DNA of 46,515 nucleotides, taken from assembly GCA_007695115.1 (NCBI GenBank), contig REEK01000138.1, positions 1-46,515 of the forward strand, read 5' to 3'. Positions 17,090 through 27,443 of this stretch are shown here, piece by piece. Made by a program: the position numbers and the translations under genes. Source of the stretch: Sphaerobacteraceae bacterium. GTDB taxonomy: Bacteria > Chloroflexota > Chloroflexia > Thermomicrobiales > Thermomicrobiaceae. The stretch's first letter is position 1; each line of letters begins with the position of its first letter. Under the pieces are notes generated by a model. That model was not told where the DNA came from and did no database searches. It saw nothing but the letters and a program-made list of their open reading frames with translations.

Positions 17090-17335
17090 TCAGTTTTCGT
17101 CGTCGCTTGTTTCTGACTCGTCAGCACCCTCAGCGTCCAGTTCCTGACGCCGCTTCAACTCGAGGCTGAGTCGATTGATTTCGTCCAGGCGCCTGATGAT
17201 CTGATCCAGTGTATCCGGCCGCGGATCACGAACATACTCATCCCGCAGTTCGAGAACCATCTGGGCCAGCCGCCCAACAGTTCGGACGGTATGGACCGGG
17301 TCTGTCTCGCGAGTTGGAACGCTGTACCCAGCCAT
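17090..17335 (-). CDS. Small protein of unknown function downstream of ligA
   Basis: An 81-residue protein I cannot assign. It is predicted mainly helical (a central segment LAQMVLELRDEYVRDPRP and IIRRLDEINRLSLELKRRQE), with an acidic tail rich in E, D and S. There is no signal peptide and no cysteine. AAGGAG with good spacing precedes the ATG at 17335, and only about 30 bases separate it from ligA, so co-transcription with the ligase is likely. A short coiled-coil or helical-hairpin adaptor is a reasonable structural guess only. Confidence 0.7.
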   Translation of the reverse strand: MAGYSVPTRETDPVHTVRTVGRLAQMVLELRDEYVRDPRPDTLDQIIRRLDEINRLSLELKRRQELDAEGADESETSDDEN

Positions 17336-17365
17336 GTTGTACTCTCCTTGCCCCAGTGTACTCAG

Positions 17366-19525
<2,160 letters not shown>

Positions 19526-19558
19526 CGCCTGAATTGACAGTAAGTCATGGAGGGTTTC

Positions 19559-21493
19559 GTGTCCAGCGCGCCGGAGACTTCGACCAGATACGACAAACTA
19601 CTCGACCGGGCATGTGAATTCATTATCGCCAACGGCAACGCCGTCCATGAGGATCTGCTCATTCGGCATGTCTTCGGTTCCAGTGGTCGCCCGGACCTCT
19701 GGCGATCGCTCCTCCGCCAGATCCTGGGCGAAGCGCCAGAGCTGGGCTTACGTGGTGACGGATACTGGACCGTCAGCCGATCGCGCGCTGATTCAGACGA
19801 CACTCCAGGCCTGATCGACGGCTCATACACCGTCATAGACGTCGAGACCACCGGGCTGAAGCCGCTGAACCATCGGGTGATCGAGTTCGGTGCTGTTCGC
19901 TACGACGGCGGTAAGCAGACCGGCACGCTGAGTCTGCTGATTCAGCCGGAGCGGAAGGTTCCGCAGTACGTCCGGAAACTCACCGGCATCGATGATCAAC
20001 TGCTTACTGACGCGCCTCTCTTCGGAGATGTGGCTCAGGAGATCCTGGAATTCATCGAAGATACGATGCTGATCGGCTACAACGTTGGCTTCGATGTCTC
20101 GTTTCTGAACGCCGAGCTCGACCGAATCGGGCACCAGACATTGCTGAATCAGACGATCGACCTTCTGCCCGTGGCGGGAGCCTTGATGCCGGCGACGCGC
20201 TCTCGAGGTTTGACCACACTGGCAAAGGAGCTGAACGTTGCCTCTACCGGAGCTCATCGAGCTCTGGACGACGCCTTGACCACCGCCGGAGTGCTGAAAG
20301 GTCTGATCCCCTGGATTCGAGCGGCCGGCATCACCTCGCTGCATCAACTGGATGGGTTTCGCTCAGCACGACGTGAAGAGCGCGATAGCAGCGGGCCATT
20401 CGCGCGTGGACGTTCGTTGCTCGATCCTGAGCACGTCTCATCAGCCCCGTCGACTCCCGGCGTGTACATCATGCGGGGCCAGAAAAATCGTGTCCTGTAC
20501 ATTGGCAAGGCGAAGGATCTGCGGGCGCGGATCCGCTCCTATTACTCTCAACCACTGGGCTACACCCGGAAGATGGACGGGTTGCTGCAATCGATAAAGG
20601 CGATCGAGACGGTCGAGACTGGCTCCGAGCTGGCTGCCTTGCTGCTTGAGCAGCAACTGATCGCACGCTATCGCCCGCAGTTCAATCGTCAGATGCGTAC
20701 CTCTGACAACTACCCCTACATCCGGATCGATATGAGCAATCCGTGGCCCCGTGTAAACATGGTCAAGGAAGCGAAAGATGATTCCGCCCGCTACTACGGG
20801 CCGTATCGAAGCTCTCGAGCGGCACGGGCGACCGTTGATGCGCTGAACGACATCTTTCCGCTCCGCAGTTGCTCACGAAGTTTCAAGAATTCCCGCAGTT
20901 TCGGCTCGCCCTGCACCGAACTCGATTTCGGGCGTTGTCTGGGTCCGTGTGTTGGTCAGGCCGATCGGGATGAGTATTTCAGCTACCTGCGAGAGATCAT
21001 CGCGTTCCTCGAGGGCGATGTTGAGCCAGTCATGGAGCGTTTGCACGCTCAACTGGAGCGAACTGCGGAGCGACTCGACTTCGAAAAGGCGACCCGCGTT
21101 CGGAACCGGATCGACCGGGTGACCGAGCTCTCTCAATCTCAGGAAGTGCTGAGCCTGGCCGTGAATCAGGGGGATCTGGTGGTCGTTCTGCCGGCGGTCG
21201 ATCCGGATTGCCGGGAGATCATGCTGACCCGTTTCGGGCGCACCTGGTCCCGGCGAATCTTCGATCAGGGTGAACCTTCAGAGGAGATTGCAGCAGACCT
21301 CGAGCGATCGTGGGAACGAGCCCGGGAGCTTGCTTCGATGACGATTCTGCAGCGCGAGCTCGATTCAGTGCAGATCCTCACCCGCTGGGTTCGAAAGAAC
21401 TGGGATCATCCATCGATCATGCCGGTTCCGGATGAACCGGTGGACTGGTCTCAGGTGGTGGAACATGCCAGAACGGTGCCGCTCATCGAGTAA
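19559..21493 (+). CDS. DnaQ-like exonuclease fused to UvrC N-terminal (Cho-like) endonuclease
   Basis: A 644-residue fusion. The N-terminal 70 or so residues are a helical, possibly winged-helix segment. A DEDDh exonuclease follows (VIDVETTGL, IGYNVGFDVSFLNAEL, HRALDDALT; about 80-250). Then comes a GIY-YIG nuclease as in UvrC (TPGVYIMRGQ, VLYIGKAKDLRARIRSYY; about 285-370), a cysteine-bearing segment (CTELDFGRCLGPCVG) and a UvrB-binding UVR-like helix pair (LDFEKATRVRNRIDRV). The RNase H-like and helix-hairpin-helix C-terminal half of full UvrC is absent, so only the 3' incision activity is expected, as in Cho. Similar fusions are known in actinobacteria. GGAGG lies 5 bases before the GTG at 19559; an ATG at 19547 overlaps that site. 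Likely SOS-controlled. Confidence 0.88.
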   Translation: MSSAPETSTRYDKLLDRACEFIIANGNAVHEDLLIRHVFGSSGRPDLWRSLLRQILGEAPELGLRGDGYWTVSRSRADSDDTPGLIDGSYTVIDVETTGLKPLNHRVIEFGAVRYDGGKQTGTLSLLIQPERKVPQYVRKLTGIDDQLLTDAPLFGDVAQEILEFIEDTMLIGYNVGFDVSFLNAELDRIGHQTLLNQTIDLLPVAGALMPATRSRGLTTLAKELNVASTGAHRALDDALTTAGVLKGLIPWIRAAGITSLHQLDGFRSARREERDSSGPFARGRSLLDPEHVSSAPSTPGVYIMRGQKNRVLYIGKAKDLRARIRSYYSQPLGYTRKMDGLLQSIKAIETVETGSELAALLLEQQLIARYRPQFNRQMRTSDNYPYIRIDMSNPWPRVNMVKEAKDDSARYYGPYRSSRAARATVDALNDIFPLRSCSRSFKNSRSFGSPCTELDFGRCLGPCVGQADRDEYFSYLREIIAFLEGDVEPVMERLHAQLERTAERLDFEKATRVRNRIDRVTELSQSQEVLSLAVNQGDLVVVLPAVDPDCREIMLTRFGRTWSRRIFDQGEPSEEIAADLERSWERARELASMTILQRELDSVQILTRWVRKNWDHPSIMPVPDEPVDWSQVVEHARTVPLIE

Positions 21494-21594
21494 AATCCAG
21501 TCGGCTGGAAGTGTCCGCCTCCGGAGCTGGTAGTGCAGGCATTGCCCTGCTCTGTGTGGCAATGTCTGTTGCAGAACACGAGAGTTGGACAGCT

Positions 21595-22992
21595 ATGGTG
21601 AGGTTTGGACACGACGGGTGGCTCGGCGAGCTCGCCTACGATCTGACATATGAGTCGATTGTCAACGTTGCGGTCGCTGCCGGGGTTACCATGACCCGCG
21701 ATAGCCGTAGCCATGGACCTCTTGTTATCGCCCACGATCGACGATCTCTGGGCGACGAGTTCTCCCGGGCGATTAGCCGGGAGCTGGCGTCGCTCGGTGT
21801 CGAGGTTATTCGACTCACCGAGCCGTTTCCATCTCCGGTGGTCTCCTCAGCAATCACGCAAACCGACGCTGTTGGCGGAATCATGGTCAGTGGCGGACAG
21901 GCCCCGGTCACCATGAATGGACTGCTGCTGCGAGGCCCTGATGGCGGGGCGCTACCCCGATGGATGCTCGATCAGATCTCTGAAGTCTCGCAATCAGGAT
22001 TGCCGGTCTCCAGGGTTGGCCCGACTGCCCGGGTGCGCACCTGGGACCCACTCGAGCGCTACCTCGATATTCTGGAAGCCCGATTCCCGCTGTCGGCAAT
22101 TCGGAACGCCGGGATTACCGTGGCGGTCGATTGTCTGTGGGGGACCGGTGCCGGAATTTTGCCGATGGTCGTCGATGGTGATGGAAGTCGGACGATCGAG
22201 TTCAGAACCGCGCACAACCCACTGTTTCCGGAGCTGTCATCGCTTACCCCAGATGTTTCGAACCTCGAACGGTTGCAGAAAATCGTGAGAACGGGCGATG
22301 CCGCGATCGGGATCGGGTTGTCAGCCGACGGATGCAACGCGGCGATCCTCGATGAACGAGGCATCGTGCTGCAGCCCGGTATGGTATCGGCGCTCACGGC
22401 CTGGCACCGATTCCACTATCGCAAGCAGGCCGGGACCATTGCTCGTTCCATCGGCGCTTCGACCAGCATCGATGCAATCACCCGGCGGACCGGTGTGATG
22501 CTGCACGAGTTGCCGTATGGCTACACCGCGGTGTGTGAGACGCTACGCGAGACTTCACCAGAGCTAGCCTGGGATGAGTCGGGCGGTCTGATTATGCCGA
22601 GCATCGGTATGGAACGCGACGGCATCGCCCAGAGCCTCTGTATCCTGTCACTGATGATCGATACAGAGGCGGAGCTCTCCGATCTTGTGGCTGAAGTTCA
22701 CCAGGTGACAGGCCCGCGTGTGCTTCTCCGGTCCCGGATCGATCTGGCGGTCGACCAGTCAGACCTTGCCCGTGTCAGAATTGGGCGGGAGTCATGGCCG
22801 GACCATGTTGCCGGGCTTCCGGTTCTGGAGCAGTACCTGACTGATGGAGTATCGCTGGAACTCGGAGAGCGAGCCTGGTTGTTGATACGCTACGATGAGA
22901 TCGAGGGGGCGTTGTACATCATCGCCGAGGCAGAATCGGACGAACGGGCGAGTGCGATCCTGGAAGCCGGTCGATCCATGATGTTGCTCTAG
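21595..22992 (+). CDS. Phosphohexomutase-family protein lacking catalytic loops (probable pseudoenzyme)
   Basis: A 465-residue protein of the phosphoglucomutase/phosphomannomutase superfamily. The start FGHDGWLGE matches the family FGTDGWRG. The key loops are changed. The phosphoserine loop TASHNP is replaced by a VSGGQAP-containing stretch before MNGLLLRGPDGG. The metal loop DGDADR is replaced by SADGCN (in IGIGLSADGCNAAILDERG). The C-terminal phosphate loop with SGTEP is replaced by RYDEIEG before ALYIIAEAES. Only the sugar-binding loop is intact (WDESGGL). Catalysis is therefore unlikely, while sugar-phosphate binding may persist. The ATG at 21595 follows GAGAG; the frame is open upstream. 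It lies between dnaQ-uvrC and udg on the same strand, likely in one operon. An inverted repeat, CATTGCC ... GGCAATG, lies upstream at 21540-21564. Confidence 0.85.
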   Translation: MVRFGHDGWLGELAYDLTYESIVNVAVAAGVTMTRDSRSHGPLVIAHDRRSLGDEFSRAISRELASLGVEVIRLTEPFPSPVVSSAITQTDAVGGIMVSGGQAPVTMNGLLLRGPDGGALPRWMLDQISEVSQSGLPVSRVGPTARVRTWDPLERYLDILEARFPLSAIRNAGITVAVDCLWGTGAGILPMVVDGDGSRTIEFRTAHNPLFPELSSLTPDVSNLERLQKIVRTGDAAIGIGLSADGCNAAILDERGIVLQPGMVSALTAWHRFHYRKQAGTIARSIGASTSIDAITRRTGVMLHELPYGYTAVCETLRETSPELAWDESGGLIMPSIGMERDGIAQSLCILSLMIDTEAELSDLVAEVHQVTGPRVLLRSRIDLAVDQSDLARVRIGRESWPDHVAGLPVLEQYLTDGVSLELGERAWLLIRYDEIEGALYIIAEAESDERASAILEAGRSMMLL

Positions 22993-23045
22993 CGGGAACG
23001 AAGTGAGTTGAGAATCAGAACCGATCTGGAAGGGGCGTTGTTCGG

Positions 23046-23654
23046 GTGGCTGAGTTGACGATGGCACAGGTAGAGGAACAGATCCGCGGTTGCACGATGT
23101 GTGACCTCAGTCGAACACGCACAAACGCCGTTCCGGGTGAGGGGAATCGATCTGCAAACGTCATGTTCATCGGGGAAGCGCCGGGATTCCACGAAGATCG
23201 AAATGGTGAACCGTTCGTTGGCGCGGCTGGAAAGTTTCTCAATGAGCTACTCGAATCGATCGATCTCGATCGATCAACCGTTTACATCACCAACGTCGTC
23301 AAGTGCCGTCCCCCGGGGAACCGTGATCCCCTGCCAGATGAACTCGCTGCCTGCGCGCACTACATCGATCGACAGATCGAGCTTATTGACCCCAAAGTCG
23401 TAGTAACGCTGGGTCGTTTCTCGATGTCGCGCTGGTTTCCGAAAGAGCGGATTTCGCGGATACACGGCACTCCAAAGCGATTTGGCAACGTCACGATCGT
23501 CCCGATGTACCATCCGGCGGCCGCCCTGCATCAGGGCTCGTTGCGGGCGACCATCGAAGCCGATATGAAGAAGCTGCCTCAGATCCTGGCGCAGATGGAA
23601 GCCGAGGAGAACGAGCAGGAAGACCCCGACGCTGAGCAGATGAAGCTGTTCTGA
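23046..23654 (+). CDS. udg: Family 4 uracil-DNA glycosylase (iron-sulfur)
   Basis: This enzyme removes uracil from DNA, starting base-excision repair. The 202-residue protein has the family 4 active-site motif GEAPGFHEDRNGEPFVG and the second motif HPAAAL. It has four cysteines for a 4Fe-4S cluster: the CTMC pair near the N-terminus, VKCRPPGNRDP and AACAHYID. The GTG start at 23046 follows GGGG at modest spacing. It lies about 50 bases after the phosphohexomutase-like gene on the same strand. Length and motifs match thermophile-type and actinobacterial UdgA-like enzymes. Confidence 0.93.
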   Translation: MAELTMAQVEEQIRGCTMCDLSRTRTNAVPGEGNRSANVMFIGEAPGFHEDRNGEPFVGAAGKFLNELLESIDLDRSTVYITNVVKCRPPGNRDPLPDELAACAHYIDRQIELIDPKVVVTLGRFSMSRWFPKERISRIHGTPKRFGNVTIVPMYHPAAALHQGSLRATIEADMKKLPQILAQMEAEENEQEDPDAEQMKLF

Positions 23655-23681
23655 AGTTATTCGCATTGACCCCGAGTCATC

Positions 23682-23715
23682 TGTTATCATGTGTCCGTAC
23701 ACCATGAATGTACGG
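23682..23715 (+). promoter_or_regulatory. Putative ftsK promoter and hairpin over the ribosome site
   Basis: TGTTATCAT (23682-23690) is an extended -10 candidate. Just downstream, CCGTAC (23695-23700) pairs with GTACGG (23710-23715) around a 9-base loop, and the right arm reaches the first bases of the CGGAGGGG ribosome site. The hairpin would lie at the very 5' end of the transcript and could limit ribosome access. No factor is implied. Confidence 0.35.
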
Positions 23716-23723
23716 AGGGGTAA

Positions 23724-25979
23724 ATGGCAGCTCGGGCGACTCAGGCGAAGCGAACGTCGCAGAAAACAAGCAAAAAGTCACAGAGTTCCGGGACGTCCGC
23801 GGCGTCCACGCTCAGTGCTACCGGTCGCCGGGTCACTGGCTGGTTCGGTGGTGTCGAAACTCCGGACGCAGTGCGCCGCGAAGTTGCCGCAGTTCTGGCG
23901 ATTACCGGGATGGCACTGATCATTCTGGCACTCTACGTTCCGGGCACGGGCTCCGCACTGGAGATACTCGGCTCCGGCCTGCGCTCGCTCTTTGGTCAGG
24001 CTTCGTTCCTGGTGCCGCTGGCCTGTATCTGGCTGGCCGGTGAGGCGCTGTTCAGCACCAGCGAAGGTGCCAGACGTCGCCGCACCATTGGTTTCGTCCT
24101 CTCGTCGATCTCAGTAGTTTCGTTCTTCCATATGATTGGTGCGCCAAACGGCTATCTCGGAGGCGGACACTTCGGCGCCGGTTTTGCAGAGATGGTCAAA
24201 CTGATCGTTGGCGAGATCGGCACCGGGATCATCATGATGAGCGTCGGCATTGTCGGCCTGTACTATCTCACCGGGGTCGACGCGATCGGGGCCGCGAAGG
24301 CCTGGCGTGAGCGCCGAGCAGAGGCCCGTGCGGCACGTGAGGCGCAGGCAGCGCAAACTCCGATCGAGGCGAAGAGTCGTCCTGCCAGCCCGAAGAAGCT
24401 CAAATCAGGTTCTGTGGATCCAATCAGCGGCGATGTCATTGCGCCGGAGCAGCCAGCTAACAAGCCGGTCATCAATGTTCCCAAAGCGGCGAAGGCACGA
24501 AAGCCTGCCAAAGTTGGATCGAAGAAGGATGGAACCGCCGAAGATCTCGACGGCACCGAGATTCCGGCAGGCCCGAAACCGTTGCCGGATATCGAACAAC
24601 TGGCGCTCTATGAGGGCGGCACCCCGGATCAATCCGAGCTCCAGAGTAAAGCGGAACTCATCGAAGAGACGCTGGAGAATTTCAAGGTCAGCGCATCGGT
24701 TCGGGAAGTACATCCGGGACCGGCCGTAACCCTCTTCACGCTGAAACCGGGTGCTGGCGTCAAGGTTCGCAAGATTACCGAGCTTCAGAATGACCTGGCA
24801 CTGGCTCTCGCCGCTCCGTCGATCCGGATCGAGGCCCCCGTGCCGGGAATGGCGCGTGTCGGCGTCGAGATTCCCAACGAGACCGTCCATACGGTGGGAC
24901 TCAGAGAGACGATCGAATCAAGCGACTTCTCGAATGCCAAAGCGAAACTTCCGCTGGCGCTGGGCCGCGATGTCAACGGCAGTTATCGAGTGTCTGACCT
25001 CACGAAGATGCCGCACCTGCTTATTGCTGGCTCCACCGGGTCGGGTAAGTCGGTCTGCATCAACGGGATCATTGCTACGTTCCTGGCCACAAATCCGCCA
25101 GAGGACCTGCAGATGGTGATGATCGACCCGAAGATGGTGGAGCTTGTCGGATTCAACGGCGTGCCCCATCTCAAGGGGCCTGTCGTCACCGAGATGGACA
25201 AAGTTGTTTCGGCCCTGAAGATGGTCCTGCGAGAGATGGAAGATCGCTACCAGCGGTTCTCCTCACTCGGAGTCCGTAACATCGATGGCTACAACCTGAA
25301 GCGGGAAGACGATCCATCGCTGGAGAAGATGCCGTATCTGGTGGTGATTATCGACGAGCTCGCCGACCTGATGATGACCGCTCCGGATGAGGTCGAAACG
25401 CTGCTCGTTCGCCTGGCGCAGATGGCCCGGGCCACGGGTATTCACCTGCTTATTGCTACCCAGCGACCGTCGGTCGATGTGATCACCGGATTGATCAAGG
25501 CCAACGTCCCGGCGCGAATTGCCTTCGCCGTGACATCACAGACCGATAGCCGCGTTATTCTGGACCTGCCTGGAGCAGAACGCTTGCTCGGTAAGGGTGA
25601 CATGCTGTATCTGCCGCCAGACGCGGCGAAGCCGAACCGGATGCAGGGTGCCTTCATCGATGACAAAGACCTCCAGTACCTCGTGCAGCACTGGAAGGAT
25701 CTCTACCCGGATTATCAATACGATCCGGCGTGGGTTGAGCTTCCGGCGTCGGATGACGCCAGTTCCGGGTCTGATGACGATCTGCTGCAGAAAGCTGAGG
25801 CGATCGTGAAGCAGCAGGGAACAGCCTCTGCGTCCATGCTTCAGCGCCGGTTGAGAATTGGCTACAACCGGGCGTCAAGATTGATCGAGCAACTGGAAGA
25901 AAGTGGGATCGTCGGCCCCTCGGACGGTCCTCGAGGCCGACAGGTGTACGCTGCTGACGACGGTGATCTCGATGACTAG
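23724..25979 (+). CDS. ftsK: DNA translocase FtsK/SpoIIIE
   Basis: FtsK anchors at the division septum and pumps chromosomal DNA with ATP so that replicated termini clear the closing septum. The 751-residue protein has about four N-terminal membrane helices (from VAAVLAITGMALIILALYV to IIMMSVGIVGLYYL). A basic, Ala/Pro/Lys-rich linker follows, then the alpha/beta motor with Walker A GSTGSGKSV (about residue 434) and Walker B VVIIDELADLMM. A C-terminal gamma winged helix recognises polar DNA signals (LLQKAEAIVKQQGTASASML onward). It is somewhat short for the family because the linker is short. GGAGGGG precedes the ATG closely. It converges with a zinc-ribbon gene. Confidence 0.95.
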   Translation: MAARATQAKRTSQKTSKKSQSSGTSAASTLSATGRRVTGWFGGVETPDAVRREVAAVLAITGMALIILALYVPGTGSALEILGSGLRSLFGQASFLVPLACIWLAGEALFSTSEGARRRRTIGFVLSSISVVSFFHMIGAPNGYLGGGHFGAGFAEMVKLIVGEIGTGIIMMSVGIVGLYYLTGVDAIGAAKAWRERRAEARAAREAQAAQTPIEAKSRPASPKKLKSGSVDPISGDVIAPEQPANKPVINVPKAAKARKPAKVGSKKDGTAEDLDGTEIPAGPKPLPDIEQLALYEGGTPDQSELQSKAELIEETLENFKVSASVREVHPGPAVTLFTLKPGAGVKVRKITELQNDLALALAAPSIRIEAPVPGMARVGVEIPNETVHTVGLRETIESSDFSNAKAKLPLALGRDVNGSYRVSDLTKMPHLLIAGSTGSGKSVCINGIIATFLATNPPEDLQMVMIDPKMVELVGFNGVPHLKGPVVTEMDKVVSALKMVLREMEDRYQRFSSLGVRNIDGYNLKREDDPSLEKMPYLVVIIDELADLMMTAPDEVETLLVRLAQMARATGIHLLIATQRPSVDVITGLIKANVPARIAFAVTSQTDSRVILDLPGAERLLGKGDMLYLPPDAAKPNRMQGAFIDDKDLQYLVQHWKDLYPDYQYDPAWVELPASDDASSGSDDDLLQKAEAIVKQQGTASASMLQRRLRIGYNRASRLIEQLEESGIVGPSDGPRGRQVYAADDGDLDD

Positions 25980-25992
25980 ATCGAGCGACCGC

Positions 25993-26325
25993 CTATTGAT
26001 CTGCGTGGACTTCAACGTTTTCGGTCGCAGTACTCGTTTCACGTGAGGCCGAGAAGCATGGTCCGCAATAGACCGGGCGTCCCTGGCGCGGCACGAATGG
26101 AACCGTCGTGTGGGCGCCGCAATCAGCGCAGATCACCTGATGCTGGACCGGAGGCTTGACCCCCATCTCTACTTTCCGGGCTGCCCGGCAATCAGGGCAG
26201 CGTACAGGGATATTCTGAAGTCCCTTTTCCCGGAAGAATGCTTGCTCGCCCGCCGTCCAGATGAAATCACCTGAACAATCCCGGCATTTCAGTGTCCGAT
26301 CGTTGTAGCTGGACCTGTCAACCAT
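25993..26325 (-). CDS. Zinc-ribbon protein of unknown function
   Basis: A 110-residue soluble protein with two zinc-ribbon modules. The first has CRDC near residue 14 paired with CPDC near residue 46, the layout of the 'probable zinc-ribbon' family. The second is C-x2-C-x15-C-x2-C (CADCGAHTTVPFVP ... YCGPC), a CxxC module often seen in Chloroflexota and related bacteria. The C-terminal tail is short and polar. The ATG at 26325 follows a G-rich ribosome site; the open frame extends a further 10 codons. Nucleic-acid or protein binding is plausible, but no specific role can be given. Its stop lies 13 bases from that of ftsK. Confidence 0.75.
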   Translation of the reverse strand: MVDRSSYNDRTLKCRDCSGDFIWTAGEQAFFREKGLQNIPVRCPDCRAARKVEMGVKPPVQHQVICADCGAHTTVPFVPRQGRPVYCGPCFSASRETSTATENVEVHADQ

Positions 26326-26766
26326 ATAGTCCCGCCCCCTTCCGCAGGTACGCATACCCCGGTTCGCGTGTCACCGACGCCGACAATCCCCTCGGACTGC
26401 ATTGCTCGGTGACCCGATGCAGTTCGGTCCTGCCGCTCGCCGTTCTCCTGGTAGCCTGAAGATTTCGGTTACCGTACCACAGTGCATTTATCCTTGCAAA
26501 CAGGGTATACGGATGAATTGCCCTGTACGGTAATCATTGTTATCACTCGATACTGTCTGTCATGTTGCCCGCTGCGACTGGGCGAGAAACGACTGGCGTC
26601 AAGAACCAGTCAGGACGCAGCTTTTGCGTTCGTCGGAGCCGCTGAGACTCCCACGGAGCAACACAGATTTGACACCTGCCCGGCTGGGGTGTTTCACAAG
26701 AGGATGGGGGCAAACGCTTTGCTATACTTTCAGTGTGGTTGGCAGTATACATGATCCGGGGGCGGA
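26326..26766. other. Structured intergenic region between the zinc-ribbon gene and recR
   Basis: About 440 bases without a convincing gene. TTACCGTAC (26469-26477) and GTACGGTAA (26525-26533) form a perfect 9-bp inverted repeat enclosing CAGGG (26501-26505) and CCCTG (26521-26525). GACTGG (26591-26596) can pair with CCAGTC (26606-26611). A possible minus-strand promoter for the zinc-ribbon gene is TTGCAA (26494-26499) and TACGGT (26471-26476), 17 bp apart, with a weak -10. A short open frame at 26482-26754 lacks a ribosome site and family-like sequence. An undetected small RNA is possible but not shown. Confidence 0.4.
26720..26728 (+). promoter_or_regulatory. recR promoter (extended -10)
   Basis: TGCTATACT is an extended -10 element about 38 bases before the recR ATG. 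I see no good -35 at 16-18 bp, which the TG-N extension may offset. Confidence 0.5.
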
Positions 26767-27375
26767 ATGAAGACTTCGATTACCGCAGAGCCTGTCAACC
26801 GATTGATCAACGAATTCTCGCGTTTGCCGGGGATCGGGCCAAAGTCTGCAGCACGGCTGGCGTATTTCATCCTTCGGGGTGGAGAGCATGAGGCTCGCTC
26901 ACTGGCAGAAGCGATTGTTGATGTGAAAGAGCGGATTGGCCTCTGTTCCGAGTGCTTCAATCTTTCGGAGCGAGACCCATGTCCGATCTGTTCCGATCCC
27001 GAACGGGATCGATCACTGATTTGTGTGGTTGAAGAGCCGCTTGACGTCATTGCACTCGATCGAACCAACGAGTACAGCGGCCTTTATCACGTGCTCCATG
27101 GAGCAATCTCACCGGTCGATGGTGTCGGACCAGATCAGATCCGGGTACACGAGCTGGTAGAGCGCGTCCGGAGTGCGGAGAAAATCGAAGAAGTGATCCT
27201 GGCAACGAACCCGAACATCGAAGGGGACGCCACTGCTATGTATATCGCCCGGCAACTGGCTCAGTTCGGGGTCAAAGTAACTCGCCCTGCTAGCGGCCTG
27301 CCTGTGGGTGGTGATCTCGAATATGCCGATGAGGTGACGCTGGGTCGGGCGCTCTCTGGCCGGCGCGCACTCTAG
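26767..27375 (+). CDS. recR: Recombination mediator RecR
   Basis: RecR acts with RecO (and RecF) to load RecA onto gapped DNA. The 202-residue protein has the helix-hairpin-helix LPGIGPKSAARLAYFIL, the four-cysteine zinc finger CSECFNLSERDPCPIC near residue 60, and a Toprim domain (ICVVEEPLDVIALDRT; ATNPNIEGDATAMYIARQL). Length is typical. GGGGGCGG lies just before the ATG. recO lies elsewhere in the window (34359-35162). The usual dnaX-ybaB-recR arrangement is absent. A 7-bp hairpin, GCTCGAC-AGACA-GTCGAGC (27385-27403), follows the stop codon without a U run. Confidence 0.96.
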   Translation: MKTSITAEPVNRLINEFSRLPGIGPKSAARLAYFILRGGEHEARSLAEAIVDVKERIGLCSECFNLSERDPCPICSDPERDRSLICVVEEPLDVIALDRTNEYSGLYHVLHGAISPVDGVGPDQIRVHELVERVRSAEKIEEVILATNPNIEGDATAMYIARQLAQFGVKVTRPASGLPVGGDLEYADEVTLGRALSGRRAL

Positions 27376-27443
27376 CATCCCCGGGCTCGACAGACAGTCG
27401 AGCGAGCAGCTTCGAAACGTGCGAATGCAATTCAGGAGACACC

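Noticed and set aside
23666-23690. TTGACC plus TATCAT as a standard ftsK promoter
   Set aside because: The spacing is only 13 bp, too short for a normal promoter. The extended -10 reading is preferred.
26482-26754. 90-codon open frame upstream of recR
   Set aside because: No ribosome site, cysteine-rich but without paired motifs, and it overlaps the recR promoter.
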